NCBI GenBank assembly: GCA_018296165.2
Contig: JACKQL020000006.1
Coordinates: 1,054,001 to 1,118,000, forward strand
DNA length: 64,000 bases
Source of the DNA: Termitomyces sp. T153
Lineage: Eukaryota > Basidiomycota > Agaricomycetes > Agaricales > Lyophyllaceae
Direction of reading: 5' to 3'
The notes beneath the pieces were generated by a model, which worked only from the letters and a program-made list of their open reading frames with translations, did not search any database and was not told the DNA's origin. A program made the position numbers and the translations under genes. Positions 58,284 to 64,000 of this stretch are shown piece by piece; positions within the stretch are counted from its first letter, which is position 1, and each line of letters begins with the position of its first letter.

Positions 58284-60551
58284 TCAACAGTTTGTTCGCC
58301 GCAGAAAACCCGTTAGACGCACTCGTTGCTGATCCACCTCGTGCTGTAGCTGTTTCAAACGTATGAAGCCAATATCGAGGGGTCGATGCAGATACTTAAT
58401 GTGAATGAATCGATGGTTAAAGAGCCGCCGTATTTCTTGTGCCTCTTGAAGATACTTATGCTCTACAAGGGCACCGAGGAGACTGGTGTAGAATACGACA
58501 TCGGGGATTGGAATGCCTGGTTCGGGCCGTTGTCCATGAACCGTCTCTAGGGATAACTGCATTGGGATCGGAGATTCTACCGGGTGCGCCTGCTCCAAGA
58601 TATGTACAATAGAAAAAACACGCTTCAGATCCCCGATGTGTACATAAAAAGTGACCAGGAGCGTGAAGTGATGGATGGTAGGGTTAACACCAACTTTCTC
58701 CATATCATGGAAGAACTCAGAGACGCGATTGGGCTCGTCGGGACGCAGGAGGCGGGAAAGAAATACTGTGAACACAGAGGTGCCGATTGGGTGCTCAATA
58801 CTGGGCGGGAAAGAGGAACGCGTTTCATCCTCAGGAGGATTTTTCTCGCGTATACGTAATTGGTATCGTATAAAACGATGATAGAGGTTGTCGACGTCCC
58901 TTCTGGCCGGTGCAGCTCTCGCAAGAGCATGCCAAACGAGATCAGTGTGGGATTCGGTTGGAATCCATCTGCGAATGCTCCTTGACTGTTTGACAGAGTA
59001 GGCTGGATGGCTACGGTCGACCTCTTCGTTGGCTTCAAAATGATGAATGGCGGCAGCGAGTTCTTGCTCTGGTACCCCGGAGCAATAGAAATGGTTCATG
59101 TAAGTTTGAAGAACGAGTGGATAAAAGGCTTGGTTGAGGTAGTAAGACATCTCAGCATAAAGGAAGATGCTACCCGTAGGCCAATTCCGCCCGAGAGCGA
59201 GTTTTCTTAATCGCATTATAGCAGTGGTCCGCTCGGAATCAAGATAATCAGAAAAGAAAATGACGAGTTCCGGTGCTGAGAGCTCGGAAAGACGGATACG
59301 ATCAAGTATGTACCTGAGTTGATGTGAGAGTGAATCACCCATATAGAAAGGCGATTCAGAATCTAGCTCCTTTTCTAGAGCTTTGAGATGCGATGTTTTT
59401 GTGTGCCAATTGGTGTCTACTTCGACATATGATGGTGTCCTGGGTATTTCGTAGTATGTTGGGTCCTGACGAAGTTTCTCAACGAGATCAATGTAATCGG
59501 AGAAGCTGCCAACTCGGGTGTGATGTAATCGGGAGAGAAGAAGTTCGTAAGTTCGAGAGGAGAGGCGAAACGGGTCCTTAGAATTGGGCAAAAGAGAAAC
59601 CGCTGCCGCAAATTCCCCTGACCGCGTGTAAGTCTCTATGGCTGGTTTTTGGACCAGATGCGCCAACTCCTGCAACCTGCGCAACCTCACTTCGTCATCC
59701 ACTTCCCGCAAACCTTCCTCCGGTTTTGGATACAGGTCAATGACGTAAGCAAGGTCGTAATTGAGGAAATCTTTGATAAAGCGAAGACTAACAGATGGGA
59801 GGGAAAACCGGGTGATGAATGTCATAGCTTCGGGGCAGATTAATTCAGCGTATCCTTTGGAAGCCATGATGAGAGAAAATTTTATAGCGAGAGCGATGGT
59901 AGGTTGCAGGCCATGGAAAATACGGCGTCTCATAAGCACAATGTTTTTATGATCGTGCCCCTGATCCTCGCGCGCAGAAGGAATCAAACTAAGCCACAGA
60001 GAAAATCTAGATAGTTGTTCTTTCTCCGGAAGGTCGTTCAAAGCTAAAACAGCCATAGCTGCAATTCCATAGACGTTAGACCTCGGAATCTCGATACCGG
60101 AGCTTAGCATTTCTTGACAAAACGCCCAAGCCTCTCTATGTCTCTCCGCACGTATCAGACCTTCAAGAGCCTGGATTGTTGTAGAGGGAGGCTTGCGTAG
60201 AGAAATGCGCAACGAGGCATAGTCTTCGCTGGAGATATCTTCGAAGACGGCCGCGTCGGAGACAACGGGTTCGGGTAGACGCAGCGGCAGCTCCGCTTCG
60301 ATGCGACTCATCGTGGATATCATCATTGGGACGGAATGGCGCGCAACACTAGCATAATCTTCTGATTCACTCTCAAATATCAAACTGTCACTTGGGCTGT
60401 TCAGCTGAGTCGTGTTGCCTACGAAGTCGACGGATTCCGAAGTAGAACGAGAAGTGAGATGAAGAGCAAGTGTGGGTGCAGTCTGTCTAGGAGCAGCACG
60501 AGAAAACGCTCTGGATAGTATGATCCATCGGTGACTGAGGGCAATGGACAT
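58284..60551 (-). CDS. PPR-like mitochondrial protein, single exon
   Basis: A 755-residue open frame from the preferred start at 60551 (MSIALSHRWIILSRAFSRAA), which looks like a mitochondrial presequence: rich in Arg, Ser and Ala without acids. The frame extends 16 residues further to 60599. Helical repeat pairs typical of pentatricopeptide proteins occur: TTIQALEGLIRAERHREAWA near 60175, PTIHHFTLLVTFYVHIGDLK near 58670 and PDVVFYTSLLGALVEHKYLQ near 58490. Such proteins bind organellar RNA for processing or translation in fungi. The lack of introns is unusual next to its neighbours. The exact RNA target cannot be inferred. Confidence 0.75.
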   Translation of the reverse strand: MSIALSHRWIILSRAFSRAAPRQTAPTLALHLTSRSTSESVDFVGNTTQLNSPSDSLIFESESEDYASVARHSVPMMISTMSRIEAELPLRLPEPVVSDAAVFEDISSEDYASLRISLRKPPSTTIQALEGLIRAERHREAWAFCQEMLSSGIEIPRSNVYGIAAMAVLALNDLPEKEQLSRFSLWLSLIPSAREDQGHDHKNIVLMRRRIFHGLQPTIALAIKFSLIMASKGYAELICPEAMTFITRFSLPSVSLRFIKDFLNYDLAYVIDLYPKPEEGLREVDDEVRLRRLQELAHLVQKPAIETYTRSGEFAAAVSLLPNSKDPFRLSSRTYELLLSRLHHTRVGSFSDYIDLVEKLRQDPTYYEIPRTPSYVEVDTNWHTKTSHLKALEKELDSESPFYMGDSLSHQLRYILDRIRLSELSAPELVIFFSDYLDSERTTAIMRLRKLALGRNWPTGSIFLYAEMSYYLNQAFYPLVLQTYMNHFYCSGVPEQELAAAIHHFEANEEVDRSHPAYSVKQSRSIRRWIPTESHTDLVWHALARAAPARRDVDNLYHRFIRYQLRIREKNPPEDETRSSFPPSIEHPIGTSVFTVFLSRLLRPDEPNRVSEFFHDMEKVGVNPTIHHFTLLVTFYVHIGDLKRVFSIVHILEQAHPVESPIPMQLSLETVHGQRPEPGIPIPDVVFYTSLLGALVEHKYLQEAQEIRRLFNHRFIHIKYLHRPLDIGFIRLKQLQHEVDQQRVRLTGFLRRTNC

Positions 60552-60768
60552 TCGAGGTCCGTCCCGGACCAGCTCTGAGGCTGGAAGGTTATGGGTCAAA
60601 ATTGTGTCACGTCCTGATGTGACTTGTCACCACATTTGACGCGTACTGCCCTGCGATCCGTCGTGTCTCTTGTTGTATTCAGCCATTCGCAAGCGCTGCC
60701 CGCCGGCCGAGCTCGCCCAATACCAAACTATACTATTATACTCTATCATACTCTACTGTACTTCTATA
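60552..60768. promoter_or_regulatory. Divergent promoter (PPR-like / Gin4-type kinase)
   Basis: 217 bases between the two start codons. The right part (60720-60765) is a pyrimidine-rich, TATACT-containing leader just before the kinase ATG. Confidence 0.5.
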
Positions 60769-63700
60769 ATGCCTTCTGTGTCCTCTAGCCCACCTCGTGC
60801 TCCTCCAATCAAGTATACTGCTCCCCTGGGCACCCGCTGGGCCAAGGAGATAGCCGCTGCTGGTGGTCCTGGCGCGTTTGATCTTCCGACAGATCCAAAC
60901 AATATAGGTCCTTGGATTCTTGGAGAGTGTGTGGGCAAAGGCGCCTCTGGTCGTGTCAAAATCGCCAAACATCGTCTCACTGGTCAGCTCGCTGCGGTCA
61001 AGATTCTACCAATAGCACCTCTTGTCAACTCTCGTGCTTCTTTGGCTACTCAACAGGCAAAATCAGACAAACAACGACTTGGAATTGACAGGGAAATCAC
61101 TATGATGAAACTCATGAATCACCCAAATATCATGCGAATTTACGATGTCTACGAAGGCGAAAAGGAACTCTTTCTGGTCTTGGAATATGTCGAGGGTGGC
61201 GAGCTATTCGATTTCTTGGTCAATCGCGGACGTCTTCCACCGGGGGAAGCCCTCGCTTACTTCAAACAAATTATTTATGGACTTAACTATGCGCACACAT
61301 TCTCTATCATTCATCGCGATCTCAAGCCTGAAAACATTCTCATAGCTTCTATCTCTCCTCCGTTAATCAAAATAGCTGATTGGGGTATGGCCGCCTTTGC
61401 TCATCCTTCTCTTCAGCTAGACACCAGCTGTGGCTCGCCTCACTACGCTAGTCCAGAAATCGTCAACGGGTTATCTTACAAGGGCAATGCAACTGATATC
61501 TGGAGCTGCGGGGTTATACTCTACGCTTTGCTTACAGGACGACTTCCTTTTGATGACAAAAATGTTCGAGTCTTGCTAGGAAAGGTAAAAAGTGGAAAGT
61601 ACGACATGCCGACGTGGATCGACCCTCTTGCGAAAGATTTACTCGAAAAGATGCTAGTGGTGGACGTTGAGAAAAGAATAAACGTGCGTCTAATATTTTC
61701 GTTAATCACCTTAGCCTGAGTAACCCTTATTAGATGCCCGATATTCTATCACATCCATGGCTCCATTCGTCCACAAATTTGGCGCCAACACCCGAGCAGC
61801 TCGCGACCGATCTAGCAATTACTCAGTTACCGCCGTCACCAAGTACCTTGGCTCGTCCTATCGTTTCTCCGTCGCTTATTGATTCTGAACTCCTGGCTTC
61901 TTTGCGGGTAATTTGGGGACGCCATACAGACTCCAACGGTGACTCTATAAAGAGAGATCTCTGTTCTCCGGCTGGTCAGGGTGTCCACGCCAAGGCTTTT
62001 TATTTTCTTCTCGCGCGATACAGGGAAGAGTCAATGCATAACAACCTGCAGCTGAACAAGGACGGACCCGATGCCGAATCACATCTGGAAAATGCGAAGC
62101 TAAACCTTGGTTGGGAGCTCAATACATCAACTGTGACCAAAAAGTATGAAGGCGCCCGAAACAGCTTGCGATCCATTGAAGCTTCTGCCAATGCTCGTCC
62201 TCGTTCTCCAGTTCCTTTGCCTATATCTGGTCTAGTCACTCATGTCGTTCATCGCGCCGGAAGCGTTGGTGGCGCAAGGGAACGAGCTATGTTACCTGCA
62301 GGACCTCGCGCACCACAGATATCAGGAAGACCTAGTCTGGACCCTTGGCGAGCGCAAGCTAACGTAACGGACGACAGAAAATTCAAGTCTTCAGTCGGCT
62401 CACAGGTCACGGTCTCAAATGGAGTCGGTCGTGGCGGGTCTCAGCCACCTCCTTCCCGACGCGGATATACGTACTCTCCTCCTGGCCCTGACAAGGCTGT
62501 GTCCACTATTCAATTTCCTACTCATTTACAGGCGCAAGATATTGTCAACCTACAGCGTCACAGTAGTTCTGTCGGTACGTCTAATGGTAGGAGGTCAAGT
62601 ATGTTTGTTACTTCGCCCAACCCCTCAATCAATAAAGCCGATCTACCCATGGCGGTTATCCGGAGCCCATCGTCATCTCCTGTTCCAACGCCAGTTCCAG
62701 TTATATATGCTCCTGTACCTATCCCCACCCCGAAGCCTGCAGATATCGATATGATGACGGCAGATGCTGACCAAAGGACGTTGAATGAACTGCCCGCGAC
62801 AGAGACCGAGGACGTTCGCTCTCCGTTAATCAAACCGCCTTCAAATCTGGGCGCCACGATTGATCAGAATGTGGTTGTCTCGCCGGAGCCCAAGGCCGCC
62901 ATACGAGGTCATCGCGCTGCTTCTATGGCTCAGGATCGTGACGATAAAGAGAATCAGAGCTTAGGTGAGGAAAGCTGGAGCTACGTGGATTCTGACGAGC
63001 ATAAAGGACGTAGCCTTGGTTTGGGCATTTCCAGAGAGCCTGGGAGAGCCATGGGCAATCTTACGAACACGCGGAATGCTCCTTCAGGTTCTAAAACGAA
63101 AAGAGAGAAAGAGAGAAAAATCCGACGTGAGCTTACTCAAATCACAAGGTTTTTGATTTTGATATGCCATTTTTATCATCTATCTAGCGCCTACACTTGA
63201 TTTCCGCAACTTACAGCAAAAACGAACAATGATACTGGGTTCGCCAATATCACTTTCCCCACCTGTAATTCCTCCTACATCGAACAGCCGTCTCATGACA
63301 TCACCCATCGTTGGGGAGTTTAAAGGATGGTTCTCTAATCTCTTCAACTGGAAACATAACGTCAGTACGCAAGGAGGTGTTCTTTATTCGGTCGACAGCG
63401 TTTCCAAGACACGCGCTGATATCGGCCGTATTCTCGAAAGCCTGGGCGTCGTGGTCGAGGGTGGTGGCTTCGATCGAGGCATGACCCAGGCAGACTGTGC
63501 CGGGCCACTCAAGTGCAAGGTCGAGGATTCTGGTGGCATGCGCGCACCATACACACTCAAAGCGGTTCGTTTCAGAATCGAGTTCTCCGTTGCGCCGACA
63601 CATTCGACATGCGATGCTGGAACGTTGGCTGGATGGGGATCGTCGCAGCCCAACAACACTTCTGATTTGCTGTCTGCGACAGTTCCGGGGTTGGGTGTAG

Positions 63701-63957
63701 GAGCGCTTAGTACGCCCAGGACGAGAGGTAGCATTTTAGTAAGTGGGAGTCCGTTGTTGGACACCGAGTCTCCGCCTGCGAGCGCGTGTGCAATTTGTAT
63801 GGCATATGAGAAGGGATCGGTGTCAAGCTTTCGAGTCATTTGGCGCAGGTTGAAGGAGGCATATGAGGCAGGGGCTTCTGCGACTGCATACCCGAGCTAC
63901 AGCCCGGCGATGGTGAGCACACCTATATCGGAACATCCCGAGAGGCTTATGGGATGA
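60769..63957 (+). CDS. Serine/threonine kinase of the Gin4/Hsl1/Cdr2 (Nim1-related) type
   Basis: Start at 60769: MPSVSSSPPRAPPIKYTAPL. The kinase domain covers about residues 45-310: glycine loop GECVGKGASGRVKIAKH, VAIK-type lysine in LAAVKILPI, catalytic IIHRDLKPENIL near 61305, magnesium loop ADWGMAAF (DWG in place of DFG) near 61375, and activation segment CGSPHYASPEIV near 61430. Intron 61684-61733 joins EKRIN to MPDILSHPWL. A UBA-like stretch (SELLASLRVIWGRHTDSNGD) follows, then a long disordered Ser/Pro region, intron 63127-63187 (joins RR-PTLDFRNLQQKRT) and a KA1-like C-terminus (LKAVRFRIEFSVAP near 63555, VIWRRLKEAYEAG near 63835). Relatives restrain Wee1 and organise septins at the bud neck or cell cortex. 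The stop TGA is at 63955-63957. Confidence 0.93.
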
Positions 63958-64000
63958 GGGACTTGACACCGATACTACATTGTTACACTACCCCATGTAT

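Noticed and set aside
1..64000. CRISPR arrays, integrons, bacterial operons or Shine-Dalgarno signals.
   Set aside because: The sequence is plainly eukaryotic with spliceosomal introns; the tandem repeats found have no spacers.

Overview
The window is nuclear DNA from a filamentous basidiomycete, most likely a mushroom-forming Agaricomycete. The genes are broken by many short introns (about 50-61 bases where I could place both splice sites). Several proteins belong to families I know mainly from Agaricomycetes: the membrane/WD40 fusion, the UBE3D-like protein with a long N-terminal extension, and the zinc-cluster factor with the CMNCRFLKIKCDG core. LTR retrotransposons interrupt the gene space. 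No species can be named from sequence reading alone.

Layout. 1-5523 is a decayed Ty3/gypsy element (pol remnant plus a probable 3' LTR) followed by CpG-free repeat DNA. 5524-9853 (minus) encodes a membrane-anchored GID7/WDR26-like WD40 protein, and 11726-15325 (plus) a UBE3D-type protein. A TE cluster at about 17.5-27.9 kb lies between two dienelactone-hydrolase paralogues (16225-17385 and 27920-28995, both minus). The cluster holds a young Ty1/copia element (18079-24152, 299-base LTRs, GTGGT target duplication) inserted in older CpG-stripped repeats. A BTB/POZ pseudogene and a small secreted protein follow. Next come homoserine dehydrogenase, an acetoacetate-decarboxylase-like gene, a divergent H2B/H2A pair, cystathionine gamma-synthase, a divergent Sds23-like / CNH-domain pair, a single-pass membrane protein, a Zn2Cys6 transcription factor, a PPR-like mitochondrial protein and a Gin4/Hsl1-type kinase running to the right edge.

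How the genes relate. Most are housekeeping genes with no operon logic. HOM6 makes homoserine, and cystathionine gamma-synthase, about 6 kb away, uses an activated homoserine ester, so two steps of methionine/cysteine metabolism are near neighbours, perhaps by chance. Three divergent pairs share short promoters: H2B/H2A, Sds23/CNH and PPR/kinase.

The strongest unexplained signal is compositional. The old transposons are almost free of CpG (one CpG in the first 3471 bases), while the young copia element and all genes keep theirs. The young element is broken by stops that are all TGA, as expected from deamination of CGA. This points to repeat-directed CpG methylation and mutation in this genome. 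I found no CRISPR array, rRNA, convincing tRNA or wholly new multi-gene system.
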